Shown in pieces: positions 1 to 11,527 of a stretch of 64,000 nucleotides of DNA (its first letter is position 1; each line of letters begins with the position of its first letter). Origin of the DNA: Neptunomonas japonica DSM 18939. Lineage in GTDB: Bacteria > Pseudomonadota > Gammaproteobacteria > Pseudomonadales > Balneatricaceae. Where the stretch lies: the NCBI RefSeq assembly GCF_000422765.1, contig NZ_AUGR01000002.1, positions 124,001-188,000 of the forward strand. The letters run 5' to 3'. The notes beneath the pieces were generated by a model, which saw only the letters and a list, made by a program, of their open reading frames with translations, ran no database searches and was not told the origin of the DNA. Position numbers and translations under genes: made by a program.

Positions 1-61
1 GTTTTATTAATTTTTTTGAGCAGGATTATATATAATGTCATTTTTGTTTTGAGGGCGTGCG

Positions 62-958
62 ATGAAGCACTTGAAAGCTATTCTCGCTATTGTAGTATTA
101 GGGTTGATGTCATTACTTCCATTAAAGTGGGCTCAGTCGTTAGGTGCTTTTATTGGTAAGCGATCATCAAAAAATCATGGCTCAAACTTGTATCGTATTA
201 CTAAGATTAATGTTGATCTGTGTTTTCCTGAGCTGTCTCCCGAACAAAAAAAGAAGCTTATTACTACCAGCCTTATAGAAACTGGTAAGACATTTTCAGA
301 GATGGGTATGTCTTGGTTATGGCCTCCCGCGCGCTCTCTTAAAACTATTAAGCAAGTAAATAATGAGTCACTCGTTGAAGAGAGCTTGTCACATGGTAAG
401 GGCGTTATCCTGATTGCTCCTCATCTTGGTAACTGGGAAATTCTCAATTTATATTTGTCTGGTCGTTATACTTTTACGGCTATGTATCGTCCTCCAAAAC
501 TAAAATTGATGGACGATATGATTAAAAAGATGCGGGCACGCTTAGGTACAAAGCTTGCTGCTGCTGATGCTTCAGGTGTCAGGATTGTTATGAAGGCACT
601 TAAGCGAGGTGAGATGGTTGGAATACTGCCCGATCAAGAGCCAGCTATTGGTGGTGAGTACGCTTCTTTTTTTGGTAATTCTGCTTACACTATGAAGCTG
701 CTACCACAACTCGCCAAACAAACGGGGGCTAAGGTTATCTGTGGTTATGCCGAGCGTTTGGGAAATGGTGAAGGCTTTAATCTTCATTTCATTGAAGCAG
801 ACCCTTCTATCTACGAGAAAGACCTGTCAGTAGCAATTGACGGGATGAATCGCTCAGTAGAGCGCTGTGTTAGAGCGCTTCCTGAGCAGTATCAGTGGGA
901 ATATAAGCGTTTTGATCATCAGCCTGAAGGTGTATTAAGGCCCTATCGGAAGCACTGA
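62..958 (+). CDS. Lipid A acyltransferase family protein (LpxL/HtrB-like)
   Basis: A 298-residue member of the lysophospholipid acyltransferase family that adds a secondary acyl chain to Kdo2-lipid IVA at the inner membrane. Seen: one N-terminal hydrophobic segment (about residues 8-32), then the catalytic HX4E dyad in APHLGNWE with His121 and Glu126, and a later G-x-L-P-D-Q-E-P motif typical of the family. GAGGG lies a few bases before the ATG. It converges tightly on trkH, with only two bases between the stops. The family is clear; whether it is lauroyl- or myristoyl-type cannot be decided here. Confidence 0.88.
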   Translation: MKHLKAILAIVVLGLMSLLPLKWAQSLGAFIGKRSSKNHGSNLYRITKINVDLCFPELSPEQKKKLITTSLIETGKTFSEMGMSWLWPPARSLKTIKQVNNESLVEESLSHGKGVILIAPHLGNWEILNLYLSGRYTFTAMYRPPKLKLMDDMIKKMRARLGTKLAAADASGVRIVMKALKRGEMVGILPDQEPAIGGEYASFFGNSAYTMKLLPQLAKQTGAKVICGYAERLGNGEGFNLHFIEADPSIYEKDLSVAIDGMNRSVERCVRALPEQYQWEYKRFDHQPEGVLRPYRKH

Positions 959-960
959 GA

Positions 961-2409
961 CTAGCGTTTCCAGAATGCTGGCGTAAATAGTACGAGTAGT
1001 GTAAATACTTCTAAGCGCCCTAGTAGCATAGCAAAGCACAGTATCCATTTGGCTGTTTCGTTTAGGTTGCCATAGTAAACGGCAACGTCACCCAGGCCTG
1101 GCCCTAAGTTGTTCAGTGCTGCACCAACCGCAGACCATGCCGTGACTTGATCAAGCCCTGTTCCTAGTAGTGCAATTAGCATGATAATGAATACAATCAA
1201 GTACACAGAGAAAAAGCCCCATACTGCTTCTAGCACGCGATCAGAGATTGGTTTGTTGCCAAGCTTAACGGGTATTACCGCATTGGGATGTACTAACCGC
1301 ATGATCTCTCGGTAGCCTTGCTTAAGAATAAGCAATACGCGAATCACCTTCATACCGCCGCCGGTAGAGCCTGCACAACCTCCAGCAAAAGCCGCTACAA
1401 ATAGCATGAATGGCAACATGACGGGCCAGTGCGCAAAGTCTGCTGTAGCAAAACCTGTGGTGGTCGCTATAGAAACAACCATGAAAATAGATTTTCGCAT
1501 AGATTCAATTGGTGCGTATGTTTCTGTGCTAATAAGTACGAGCATTGTGATCAGTGTGACAGCAGCGAGTATGCTTACATAAAATTGAAACTCAGGATCT
1601 TGGAAGTAATGCAGTATGGTTTTTTGGCGCCATGCAAAGAAGTGCAAACTGAAGTTTACGGCAGAAATCACCATAAAGAAGATGCAGATTGCTTCGATAA
1701 CAGAGCTGTCAAAGTAACCAATACTTGCATCGTGTGTTGAAAATCCACCTATAGCTACGGTTGAAAAGCTATGGCCTATAGCATCAAAGGGAGTCATGCC
1801 CGCGGCCCAGTAACCTAGTGCGCAGGCAATAGTGAGCGATAGATAGATATACCAGAGTGCTTTTGCTGTTTCTGTGATCCGTGGTGTTAGCTTGCTGTCT
1901 TTTACTGGTCCTGGCGTTTCTGCTCGGTATAGCTGCATCCCCCCGATTCCCAGCATTGGGAGTATTGCAACGGCGAGAACGATGATACCCATACCACCAA
2001 GCCATTGAAGCTGTTGGCGGTAGTAGAGTATGGATTTGGGGAGAGTGTCAATGCCGGTTATGACGGTCGCCCCGGTTGTGGTTAAGCCTGAGAGGGATTC
2101 AAAAACGGCATCTACAACGATGAGATGTGGGCTTTGTGAAAGTATTAATGGGACGGCTCCGAACATCCCCAGTACTACCCAAAATAGTACTGTTATGAGA
2201 AAGCCATCTCGTGTTCTTAAATCTTGTCGAACACGATAAACTGGTAGCCATATGAGAAATCCGGTGGTTATAGTAATCGCAAAGGCACCTACAAAGGCGT
2301 AGTCATGGCCATCATCATAGAATAATGAAACAGCGATTGGCGGCAGCATAGTAATGCTGAACACCATTAAAAGTATGCCTAAAATTCTTAGTATTACGCG
2401 ATAGTGCAT
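961..2409 (-). CDS. trkH: Trk potassium uptake protein TrkH
   Basis: A 482-residue polytopic inner-membrane protein of normal TrkH length. It forms the K+ pore of the Trk system, with TrkA as its cytoplasmic nucleotide-binding gate. Seen: about ten hydrophobic segments and the repeated pore-loop glycine signatures, for example GLTTTGATV near residue 110, SIATTTGFAT near 315 and GGCAGSTGGGMK near 343. It follows trkA by 15 bases on the same strand, so the pair is probably co-transcribed from the def side. Confidence 0.95.
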   Translation of the reverse strand: MHYRVILRILGILLMVFSITMLPPIAVSLFYDDGHDYAFVGAFAITITTGFLIWLPVYRVRQDLRTRDGFLITVLFWVVLGMFGAVPLILSQSPHLIVVDAVFESLSGLTTTGATVITGIDTLPKSILYYRQQLQWLGGMGIIVLAVAILPMLGIGGMQLYRAETPGPVKDSKLTPRITETAKALWYIYLSLTIACALGYWAAGMTPFDAIGHSFSTVAIGGFSTHDASIGYFDSSVIEAICIFFMVISAVNFSLHFFAWRQKTILHYFQDPEFQFYVSILAAVTLITMLVLISTETYAPIESMRKSIFMVVSIATTTGFATADFAHWPVMLPFMLFVAAFAGGCAGSTGGGMKVIRVLLILKQGYREIMRLVHPNAVIPVKLGNKPISDRVLEAVWGFFSVYLIVFIIMLIALLGTGLDQVTAWSAVGAALNNLGPGLGDVAVYYGNLNETAKWILCFAMLLGRLEVFTLLVLFTPAFWKR

Positions 2410-2424
2410 GACGAGATCTCAGGG

Positions 2425-3801
2425 TTAGAAGAATGCGAGGCCGACTTGGAATAGCCGCTCGACTTCGCTAATGCGTCGTTTATCAACTAAAAATAAGATC
2501 ACATGATCTCCGTTTTCAACCACAACATCATCATGCGCGATTAACACTTCATCGTTTCGTACGATGGCCCCAATAGTGGTGCCTGGGGGAAGGTCTATAT
2601 CTTCAATGGCACGGCCAACTACTTTGGAACTGCGTTTATCGCCGTGTGCTACTGCTTCTAGAGCCTCCGCAGCACCACGGCGTAAAGAATGTACTGCCGC
2701 TACATCGCCGCGTCTCACATGAGTTAGTAGAGCGCCAATGGTGGTCTGCTGTGGTGATATAGCAATGTCGATGACACCACCTTGGACAAGGTCTACATAC
2801 GCTGGGTTGTTGATGAGCGTCATGACGGTTCTTGCACCAAGGCGCTTTGCCAGCATCGAAGCCATTATGTTTGCTTCATCATCATTCGTTAATGCGCAGA
2901 ATACATCGGTGTCTTCAATGTTCTCTTCTAACAATAGTTCTTTGTCTGAGGCGCTACCATTCAAAACAATTGTGTTATTCAGTGTGCGTGCGAGTTGGTT
3001 GCAGCGTTGCATGCTGCGTTCAATAATTTTGACTCGAAAATCAGACTCTATATTGCTGGCCAAACGAGCCCCAATGTTACCGCCGCCGGCAATGATGATA
3101 CGCTTATAAGGGTTATCCAAACGGCGTAACTCACTCATTACTGCTCTTATATCTTTCTTGGCAGCAATAAAGAACACTTCATCATCAGCCTCGATGACAG
3201 TATCCCCTTGAGGAATGATTGGTTTGCCTTGTCGGAAAATAGCAGCAACACGGGTGTCGATTGCAGGCATATGCGTACGTAAGTAAGCTATTTCTCGGCC
3301 TACCAGAGGGCCACCATAGTAAGCTTTAACCGCAACAAGTTGGGCTTTGCCATCAGCAAAGTCGAGCACTTGTAGTGCGCCGGGTTGCTGGATCAGTCGC
3401 TTAATATGTTGAGTTACTAATTGTTCTGGGCTGATTAGTACATCAATAGGCATGGCTTCTTTATTAAAGAGGAGCTTGTCTTGTTCTAGATAATCATGGG
3501 CTCGGACGCGCGCTATTTTGGTTGGGATGTTAAATAGAGTTTGCCCTATTTGGCACGCCACCATGTTTACTTCGTCACTGTTGGTTACCGCAATAAGCAT
3601 ATCTGCATCTTGGGCTCCCGCTTGTGCTAAAGGGCTTGGGTAAGATGCGTTACCTTCCACGGTGCGGATGTCCAATCGGTCTTGCAGCTCACGTAATCGA
3701 TTTATATCAGTATCGACAATAGTGATGTCATTGGCTTCGTTTGCTAGGTTTTCTGCAAGCGTGCCGCCAACCTGACCTGCTCCTAGAATAACTATTTTCA
3801 T
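2425..3801 (-). CDS. trkA: Trk potassium uptake regulatory protein TrkA
   Basis: A 458-residue peripheral protein that binds NAD(H)/ATP and gates TrkH. Seen: two tandem RCK modules, each starting with a Rossmann glycine motif, GAGQVG at residues 7-12 and AGGGNIG near residue 235, each followed by a TrkA_C domain. Length matches E. coli TrkA (458). It is 17 bases downstream of rsmB, and the order fmt-rsmB-trkA is the classical enterobacterial arrangement; trkH follows here. Confidence 0.97.
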   Translation of the reverse strand: MKIVILGAGQVGGTLAENLANEANDITIVDTDINRLRELQDRLDIRTVEGNASYPSPLAQAGAQDADMLIAVTNSDEVNMVACQIGQTLFNIPTKIARVRAHDYLEQDKLLFNKEAMPIDVLISPEQLVTQHIKRLIQQPGALQVLDFADGKAQLVAVKAYYGGPLVGREIAYLRTHMPAIDTRVAAIFRQGKPIIPQGDTVIEADDEVFFIAAKKDIRAVMSELRRLDNPYKRIIIAGGGNIGARLASNIESDFRVKIIERSMQRCNQLARTLNNTIVLNGSASDKELLLEENIEDTDVFCALTNDDEANIMASMLAKRLGARTVMTLINNPAYVDLVQGGVIDIAISPQQTTIGALLTHVRRGDVAAVHSLRRGAAEALEAVAHGDKRSSKVVGRAIEDIDLPPGTTIGAIVRNDEVLIAHDDVVVENGDHVILFLVDKRRISEVERLFQVGLAFF

Positions 3802-3818
3802 CCGCTTTTCCGCTAAGG

Positions 3819-5117
3819 TTAATCGTCAGCTTTTTTTAGGCTTGCGTAGAAGAATCCGTCATGGCCATTTGGCTGAGGGAACAGTTGTCTTCCGTATGGC
3901 CTTTCTACTCCCCAGCTTGCCTCAATAGGGAGGTGGCTCGCGTCTTCGCGCTGTTTTAAGAAACGTTCGATAAGACGTTCGTTTTCTTGAGGGAAAATTG
4001 AACATGTCGCATAAACTAACGTCCCGCCACTTTTTAGCATGTCCCATAAATTATTAAGTATCTTCAGCTGAAGATTTGATATGGCTAAAATTTCTTCTGC
4101 TTTACGCAAAATCTTAATGTCTGGGTTTCTGCGAATCACGCCCGTTGCGCTGCATGGTGCATCTACTAGAATCTTGTCGTACTGAGTGGCATCCCACCAC
4201 TCATTCATGGATGCGTCACCAATGATGAGTTTTGCATTAAGTCTAAGCCTTTCAAGATTCTCGTTAATTCTGTTGGCTCGTTTTTCAGATATTTCTAATG
4301 CATCAACTGAAATGCCTTTCACTGATTCTAATAAATGGCATAGCTTTCCGCCCGGAGCTGCGCAAGCATCGAGGATATGCTCGCCCTCTTGTGCTGCTAA
4401 TAACGATGTACTCAGCTGGGCTGCTTCGTCTTGTACGCTAACATTTCCGTCATCGAACCCTGGAAGGTTTGATACATCGATGGGTGTGGCAAGTGTTATG
4501 CCGTGTTCAGAATAAAGGCATGGGGTCGCATTAATATCCATATCAGCCAAAGTGGATAAGTATGTTTCACGTGAAACATGTTGCTGGTTTACACGGATTG
4601 TCATTGGTGCTTGTTGATTATTTTGCACCAGAATTTCTTGCCAAAAATGCGGCCAGTTGTGTTTAAGTTTTTCTATAAACCAACTCGGATGATTAAACAA
4701 GAAAACTGGCTCATCATATAAGGTTTCAATGATTTGATCTTTTTCTCTGTTAAAACGTCTAAGAACGGCATTAAGAAGACCAGTAACTCTCATCGCATCC
4801 AGTTGGTGTGCCGCTTCAACAGTTTCGCTAATGGCGGCGTGGGCCGGAATTCGCATCTCTAGTAACTGATAAAGACCCACAAGTAGTAATGCGCGGATGT
4901 GTGTGTCAGATTTGCGAATCGGTCTTTCAAGTAGCGCGTCGGCTATTAGCTGTAGTTTTGGGTAGTTTCTAGCGGTACCAAAGCATATTTGCCTAAGGAG
5001 TGACTTATCTTTTTCATCGCACTGTTGTAATGAGTCAGCTAACGATTGCTTTAATGAACCCCTTTCTTCAAGCAGAGGCGCGATGGCGAGAGCGGCTAAA
5101 CCACGAACGTTAATCAT
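3819..5117 (-). CDS. rsmB: 16S rRNA (cytosine-967-C5)-methyltransferase RsmB
   Basis: A 432-residue RsmB (Sun/Fmu), which methylates C967 of 16S rRNA with S-adenosylmethionine. Seen: an N-terminal NusB-like helical domain (about residues 1-140), the SAM motif DACAAPGGK near residues 250-258, and the two cysteines of m5C methyltransferases, Cys322 in APCSATG and Cys372 in YATCS. Its ATG overlaps the fmt stop codon by four bases (ATGA), indicating translational coupling. Confidence 0.96.
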   Translation of the reverse strand: MINVRGLAALAIAPLLEERGSLKQSLADSLQQCDEKDKSLLRQICFGTARNYPKLQLIADALLERPIRKSDTHIRALLLVGLYQLLEMRIPAHAAISETVEAAHQLDAMRVTGLLNAVLRRFNREKDQIIETLYDEPVFLFNHPSWFIEKLKHNWPHFWQEILVQNNQQAPMTIRVNQQHVSRETYLSTLADMDINATPCLYSEHGITLATPIDVSNLPGFDDGNVSVQDEAAQLSTSLLAAQEGEHILDACAAPGGKLCHLLESVKGISVDALEISEKRANRINENLERLRLNAKLIIGDASMNEWWDATQYDKILVDAPCSATGVIRRNPDIKILRKAEEILAISNLQLKILNNLWDMLKSGGTLVYATCSIFPQENERLIERFLKQREDASHLPIEASWGVERPYGRQLFPQPNGHDGFFYASLKKADD

Positions 5118-6073
5118 ATGCCTAATTGTACTCCTGTAGAGAAGAGCTCTTTACGAGAGTTAAGCACATCTCTGGTCGCTAGTGGCTTGCCTCCCGGTAG
5201 TTGGAGACGGGTCACACCAAGTGCTGTAGCGTTACCACAAGCAATAATGATGCGGTCTTTGTGTGTTTCTATGATAGTGCCGGGTTGTGCGCTAACGTTT
5301 TCTACTTCTGGCTGAGGAGTTGCGCTTAGTATACGCAAGTTATCGTTACCTAGAGAGGTGTAAGCAATGGGCCAAGGTGAAAGCCCCCTCACCTGCCTAT
5401 CGATAGTTTTTGCAGCGTTCGACCAGTCGATTAGCCCCTCTTCCTTTGTTAACTTGTGTGCATAACACGCATCAGCGTCGTTTTGCTTAAGAGGGTTGAG
5501 TTGGTTTGATTGAAGCAGCTGGAGTGTTTCAACTAAGGCACTAGCGCCAAAAGTGGCTAAGCGGTCATGCAAGCTGCCACTGGTGTCATCCGGTAAAATA
5601 GGACAGGTGTTTTTAAATAACATATCACCTGTATCTAAACCTTCATCCATCTGCATAATCGTTATGCCAGTCTCAGCATCGCCCGCAAGTAGTGAGCGGT
5701 GAATAGGAGCCGCTCCGCGCCATCTTGGTAGTAAAGAGGCATGGACATTGATACAGCCACGCTTGGGCGCTTCTAAGACAGCTAAAGGCAGTAATAACCC
5801 ATAAGCCACGACAACCATCAGGTCTGCATTAAGCGATGCTAGCTCAGCTTGCTCTACTTCCCCTTTAAGACGTTGAGGCTGGTACACCGGAATATCATGC
5901 TCAAGGGCAAGTGATTTAACGGGGCTGGCTTTAAGCTTACGGCCCCTACCTGCGGGGCGGTCGGGCTGAGTGTAAACGCCAATGACCTGATGTTCACTCT
6001 TAATGAGAGCCGCTAGGCTGCTCGCTGCAAAGTCAGGTGTGCCAGCAAAGATAATTCTTAAAGGTGTTGTCAT
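5114..6073 (-). CDS. fmt: Methionyl-tRNA formyltransferase
   Basis: Formylates initiator Met-tRNA with 10-formyl-tetrahydrofolate. Seen: N-terminal formyltransferase domain opening with RIIFAGTPDFAA, the signature HASLLPRWRGAAPIHRSL containing the catalytic region, and a C-terminal OB-fold domain. The frame is open upstream to 6127, but the family begins just before the RIIFAGTP strand, so I chose the ATG at 6073 (319 residues). It lies 66 bases downstream of def, its usual partner, and is coupled to rsmB. Confidence 0.96.
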   Translation of the reverse strand: MTTPLRIIFAGTPDFAASSLAALIKSEHQVIGVYTQPDRPAGRGRKLKASPVKSLALEHDIPVYQPQRLKGEVEQAELASLNADLMVVVAYGLLLPLAVLEAPKRGCINVHASLLPRWRGAAPIHRSLLAGDAETGITIMQMDEGLDTGDMLFKNTCPILPDDTSGSLHDRLATFGASALVETLQLLQSNQLNPLKQNDADACYAHKLTKEEGLIDWSNAAKTIDRQVRGLSPWPIAYTSLGNDNLRILSATPQPEVENVSAQPGTIIETHKDRIIIACGNATALGVTRLQLPGGKPLATRDVLNSRKELFSTGVQLGI

Positions 6074-6139
6074 TAGGTGTCCATAAACAAAAACAGGCTT
6101 GCATCTGGCAAACCTGTTGGTAATCAATATCGAACAATT

Positions 6140-6652
6140 CTAGTTAGACTGTTCAAGTTTATGTATTTTTTCTAGCTTAGAGCGAATACGGCTTCGCTTT
6201 AAGTTAGATAGGTAGTCAACGAACAGCTTGCCATTAAGGTGATCAATCTCATGCTGTATGCAAACGGCCAGTAGATCATGCGCTTCCATTTCAAAAGATT
6301 CGCCATTTCGATCTAAAGCTTTTACACGAATATGGTTGGGGCGCTTAATTTCTTCATAAAAACCCGGAACTGACAAACAGCCTTCTTGCATCTGTTCAAG
6401 TTCATCCGAGATAGATTCAAATGAAGGGTTTATCAGCACCAAAGGTTCATCACTATCTTCTGATACATCAATAGTGATGATTTGACGATGAATATTGACT
6501 TGTGTTGCCGCAAGACCAATACCAGGCGCGTCATACATGGTTTCAAACATATCGTCGATCACTTGGCGTAATGCATCATCGACGTGTTCAACGGGCTCTG
6601 CGATGGTGCGCAGTCGTGGATCAGGAAATTCTAGAACGGTTAACAGGGCCAT
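6140..6652 (-). CDS. def: Peptide deformylase
   Basis: A 170-residue metalloenzyme that removes the formyl group from nascent N-termini. All three family motifs are intact: GIGLAATQ (residues 44-51), EGCLSVP with metal ligand Cys92, and QHEIDHLNG with His134, His138 and catalytic Glu135. It is the first gene of the minus-strand run def-fmt-rsmB-trkA-trkH and is divergent from the LysM gene, as in E. coli, where the smf (dprA) side lies opposite. Confidence 0.97.
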   Translation of the reverse strand: MALLTVLEFPDPRLRTIAEPVEHVDDALRQVIDDMFETMYDAPGIGLAATQVNIHRQIITIDVSEDSDEPLVLINPSFESISDELEQMQEGCLSVPGFYEEIKRPNHIRVKALDRNGESFEMEAHDLLAVCIQHEIDHLNGKLFVDYLSNLKRSRIRSKLEKIHKLEQSN

Positions 6653-6811
6653 AAATTCACATATTCTTCACAAAATTATTATAAGAGCCATATTCGGCAC
6701 AAAATATCATTTAACCTATTATACTGATATGGCGCTACGATGCATTTGTCGTTTACCATTGTTTATTATAGGTGCAATGGATCATTCCGGGCACTCAGCA
6801 AGGGAACTGAG
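6653..6811. promoter_or_regulatory. Divergent intergenic region between def and the LysM gene
   Basis: A 159-base AT-rich spacer that must carry promoters for both operons. A minus-strand TATAAT is present (plus-strand ATTATA at 6678-6683), and a plus-strand TATACT occurs near 6719-6724. Neither has a convincing -35 at standard spacing, so exact promoters are not assigned. Confidence 0.4.
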
Positions 6812-7849
6812 ATGAAAAGACTGTTTGGTATATGTTTGGCTTCATGGCTTGCTTTGTCAACGCCTACTCAAGTGCAAGCAAGAGCTGATCAAATACAGCT
6901 GCAAGAGAATTATCCTCAAGAATATGTGGTCGTTAAAGGCGACACTCTGTGGGATATTTCAGGACACTTTTTGAAAAAACCTTGGCGCTGGCCTGAACTG
7001 TGGGATGTAAATCCGCAGATTGATGACCCGCATTGGATCTACCCAGGAGACATTCTTTATCTCACATGGGTGAATGGCCAGCCGAAATTAAGTTTTAAAA
7101 ATGATCGCATGCAACCGCGTGCTCGCGTTTCTAAACTTGATAGTGCGATTCCCGCTATTCCATTAAAAGACTTGTATGCCTTCCTCAGTGATAACGTTGT
7201 ACTGGATGAAGAGTTACTGAAGAAAACCCCTTATGTACTGGGTGGTCGTAATGAGCGAATTATTGCGGGTGCAGGTGATCGAATTTATGCGCGTGGTGAA
7301 ATTGATCAAGGGCATATAGCACAAAACGTTTACCGTCCTGCCAAAGAGTATATCGACCCTAGCACTAAAGAGTTGTTGGGCTATGAGTTACTAAAAGTAG
7401 CGGAAGCGAGAATTAGCGCTTTAAATGGTGATATTACGAGCTTGGAGATTATTAAATCTCGTGAAGAAGTTCGTGTATTAGACCGTGTTATTCCTGCTCC
7501 TGAAGCGCGCATACAGTCGGTTTTTTATCCAGTAGCGGCACCTCTTGAATCGAAAGGTCAGATCCTTGCTGTCTTGCGCGGTGTAACCAAAATTGGTCGT
7601 TACGATGCCGTGACTATTAATTTGGGTAAACGTGAAGGCTTAAAAACAGGACATGTCTTTAAGGTATTCACTCGTGGTGAAACGATTAAAGACCCTCTTA
7701 CTAAAGAGAAAGTCACACTTCCAGCTGAAGAGGCTGGCACGTTAATGGTTTTTAAAACCTATGAAAAAGTCAGTTACGGTTTGATCATGACAGCAACAAA
7801 TGTGTTGTCTATCGGGGATACGATCCGTTCTCCTGACGCTGATAATTAA
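6812..7849 (+). CDS. Secreted LysM-domain protein
   Basis: A 345-residue exported protein with a signal peptide (MKRLFGICLASW, cleavage probably after QVQARA) and one LysM domain at about residues 34-85 (YVVVKGDTLWDIS to YPGDILYLTW) expected to bind peptidoglycan. The rest has no recognised domain; its C-terminal half looks beta-rich. An upstream frame is open to 6740, but the ATG at 6812 starts a proper signal peptide and follows AGGGA. It sits directly upstream of dprA, a conserved gene order in gammaproteobacteria. Function beyond wall binding is unknown. Confidence 0.88.
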   Translation: MKRLFGICLASWLALSTPTQVQARADQIQLQENYPQEYVVVKGDTLWDISGHFLKKPWRWPELWDVNPQIDDPHWIYPGDILYLTWVNGQPKLSFKNDRMQPRARVSKLDSAIPAIPLKDLYAFLSDNVVLDEELLKKTPYVLGGRNERIIAGAGDRIYARGEIDQGHIAQNVYRPAKEYIDPSTKELLGYELLKVAEARISALNGDITSLEIIKSREEVRVLDRVIPAPEARIQSVFYPVAAPLESKGQILAVLRGVTKIGRYDAVTINLGKREGLKTGHVFKVFTRGETIKDPLTKEKVTLPAEEAGTLMVFKTYEKVSYGLIMTATNVLSIGDTIRSPDADN

Positions 7850-7884
7850 GAAATAATACCAATTAGAAAAAATGAGAGCGTACT

Positions 7885-9027
7885 ATGCCAAGCGATCCAA
7901 AGGATTGGATCGCTATCAGTCAGTTGCCGGGTATAGGCCCTGCAACATTAGGTAAGTTATTCCGTGGTAAATGGACACCTAAGAAGCTGATAGCAGATCA
8001 AGATAGCCAGCAGGCTACTTCAAGTAATATTCCTCGGTTAAACAAGCTACAAAAAGCTCAGCTGCATAATTACGTTATGCAGCGAGGGCCTTTGTGGGAT
8101 TCAACACAGCAGCTTGTTGAGCAGCTGCAGCTTATAAACGTTCAATGTTTGTTGGCAGATGATGATGCTTACCCTGCTCTTCTTCGAGAAGCCCCCGATC
8201 ATCCTGTAATGTTGTTCTTGCAAGGTAATATTAACGCCTTACATTTGCCCATGGTCTCCGTTGTGGGTAGCCGTAATGCGAGCGCAGCGGGGTTACGTCA
8301 TGCTTACCAGTTCTCTAGAGCGCTTTCGGCAGGAGGCTTTGTGGTAACGAGTGGTATGGCATTGGGTATTGATGGTGCTGCGCATCAGGCGGCTGCGGAT
8401 CTGGGTTTACCTACGGTCGCTGTGATGGGCACAGGAAGTGATCGGATTTATCCACGTCGTCATCAGAAATTATCAGAAAAAATATTAGAGACAGGTGGGG
8501 CTCTGATCACTGAGCTGTTACCAGGCGCAGGACCATTGGCTGCACACTTTCCAAGGCGCAACAGGATAATCAGTGGGCTTTCGACTGGAGTTCTGGTGGT
8601 AGAGGCTGCCTTGAAAAGTGGTTCTCTAATCACCGCACGAATGGCGCTCAATCAAGGGCGAGAAGTGTTTGCATTACCAGGCTCTATTGATCATCCCGGG
8701 AGTCGAGGTTGTCATGCGCTTATTAGGGAGGGCGCAGTACTAGTTGAGTCTGTAGATCATATATTGGATGAGCTATCGGTCATGCTGGGTTTGTTGCTGC
8801 GGGTGTCTGAAAATATAGAGGCTGCGGGGAATCAGAACGAATTTCAAGAAGGTCTATCGGATATTCAAAATACGATATTGAGTGCGGTCGATTTCTCGCA
8901 AACATTACTGGAAGAGATTACCATACGCATGGGTAGTATAGACTGCCAGTTGCAATCAAACTTAGTAGAGTTAGAGTTACTTGGCTGGATTGAAGCTACA
9001 GGTGGTGGCTATCGTAGGATACGTTGA
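7885..9027 (+). CDS. dprA: DNA-processing protein DprA
   Basis: A 380-residue DprA/Smf. In naturally competent bacteria it binds incoming single-stranded DNA and loads RecA. Seen: an N-terminal helix-hairpin-helix-like region (QLPGIGPATLGKLF), the Rossmann-type core with SGMALGIDGAAH and PRRNRIISGLS, and a C-terminal winged-helix domain after about residue 310. It is 35 bases after the LysM gene and just before tsaC, the standard order. Competence itself cannot be inferred from dprA alone. Confidence 0.96.
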   Translation: MPSDPKDWIAISQLPGIGPATLGKLFRGKWTPKKLIADQDSQQATSSNIPRLNKLQKAQLHNYVMQRGPLWDSTQQLVEQLQLINVQCLLADDDAYPALLREAPDHPVMLFLQGNINALHLPMVSVVGSRNASAAGLRHAYQFSRALSAGGFVVTSGMALGIDGAAHQAAADLGLPTVAVMGTGSDRIYPRRHQKLSEKILETGGALITELLPGAGPLAAHFPRRNRIISGLSTGVLVVEAALKSGSLITARMALNQGREVFALPGSIDHPGSRGCHALIREGAVLVESVDHILDELSVMLGLLLRVSENIEAAGNQNEFQEGLSDIQNTILSAVDFSQTLLEEITIRMGSIDCQLQSNLVELELLGWIEATGGGYRRIR

Positions 9028-9099
9028 TACACTCAAGTACAGTTGCAAGTAGGCTGTGAAACAGGTAGTTTTCCGGCTTTAATACAAAGAGTTTTTGGC

Positions 9100-10601
<1,502 letters not shown>

Positions 10602-10603
10602 TT

Positions 10604-11428
10604 GTGGATAAGTATGCTGTTTTTGGTAACCCAATATCACACTCAAAGTCCCCTGCAATACATACGCAGTTTGCTCAGCAAACCACTCAGTTGCTGAGCT
10701 ATGAAGCTATTTGTGCACCTGTTGATAAGTTTAAAGAAACGGTAATGAGTTTCTTGGCTGAAGGTGGTAAAGGGCTAAATGTGACCGTTCCTTTTAAAGA
10801 AGATGCATGGCACGTAGCTAAAGTTCGTTCCGAGCGTGCTGAGCTTGCGGGTGCCGTGAACACCCTGTACTTAAACGATGAAGGGTTACTGTGTGGTGAG
10901 AATACCGATGGTGTGGGTATGGTACGAGATATCCAAGAAAACTATGGTTATTCGATAGTCGGAAAAAAAGTATTAGTGTTGGGTGCAGGGGGCGCTGTTC
11001 GCGGTGTGATGAAGCCTGTGCTGGAGCAAAATCCAAGCGAAGTCGTGATTGCTAACCGGACTGTTGCAAAAGCGCAAACCTTGGCCGAGTTATTTTCGCC
11101 GTTTGGTAATGTTAGAGCATCATCTTTGGATACCTTATGTGGCCCCTTTGATCTGATTATCAATGGTACTGCGGCTAGCCTTCAAGGAGAAATGCCCGTA
11201 TTGCCACAGGGCATGGTGCACTCACAGTCGTGGTGTTATGACATGATGTATAGTGCACAGCCTACTGTATTCAACCGTTGGGCGAGCAGCGAAGGTGCCT
11301 GTCGGCAGCTAGACGGTCTTGGCATGCTCGTTGAGCAGGCTGCCGAATCTTTCTATATATGGAGAGGTGTACGTCCCGATACCACTTCACTTATTAGCAG
11401 CCTACGTGAGCAGATATTAAATCATTGA
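10604..11428 (+). CDS. aroE: Shikimate dehydrogenase
   Basis: A 274-residue NADP-dependent shikimate dehydrogenase of the chorismate pathway. Seen: the substrate motif NPISHSKSP near the N-terminus, the catalytic lysine in NVTVPFKE, the dinucleotide motif GAGGAVRGV, the NRT motif that reads NADP phosphate, and a C-terminal GMLVEQAAESF. Translation begins at GTG, two bases after the hemF stop, so coupling is likely. Confidence 0.97.
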   Translation: MDKYAVFGNPISHSKSPAIHTQFAQQTTQLLSYEAICAPVDKFKETVMSFLAEGGKGLNVTVPFKEDAWHVAKVRSERAELAGAVNTLYLNDEGLLCGENTDGVGMVRDIQENYGYSIVGKKVLVLGAGGAVRGVMKPVLEQNPSEVVIANRTVAKAQTLAELFSPFGNVRASSLDTLCGPFDLIINGTAASLQGEMPVLPQGMVHSQSWCYDMMYSAQPTVFNRWASSEGACRQLDGLGMLVEQAAESFYIWRGVRPDTTSLISSLREQILNH

Positions 11429-11527
11429 TTTAGAAGCCTTAAACCTAGACTAATTTCATCTGTTTTCTTGCATACCTGCCGATCAGGGTTTATAAAGTTT
11501 ATAAACCCTCCGGCTCAGGATGTACTG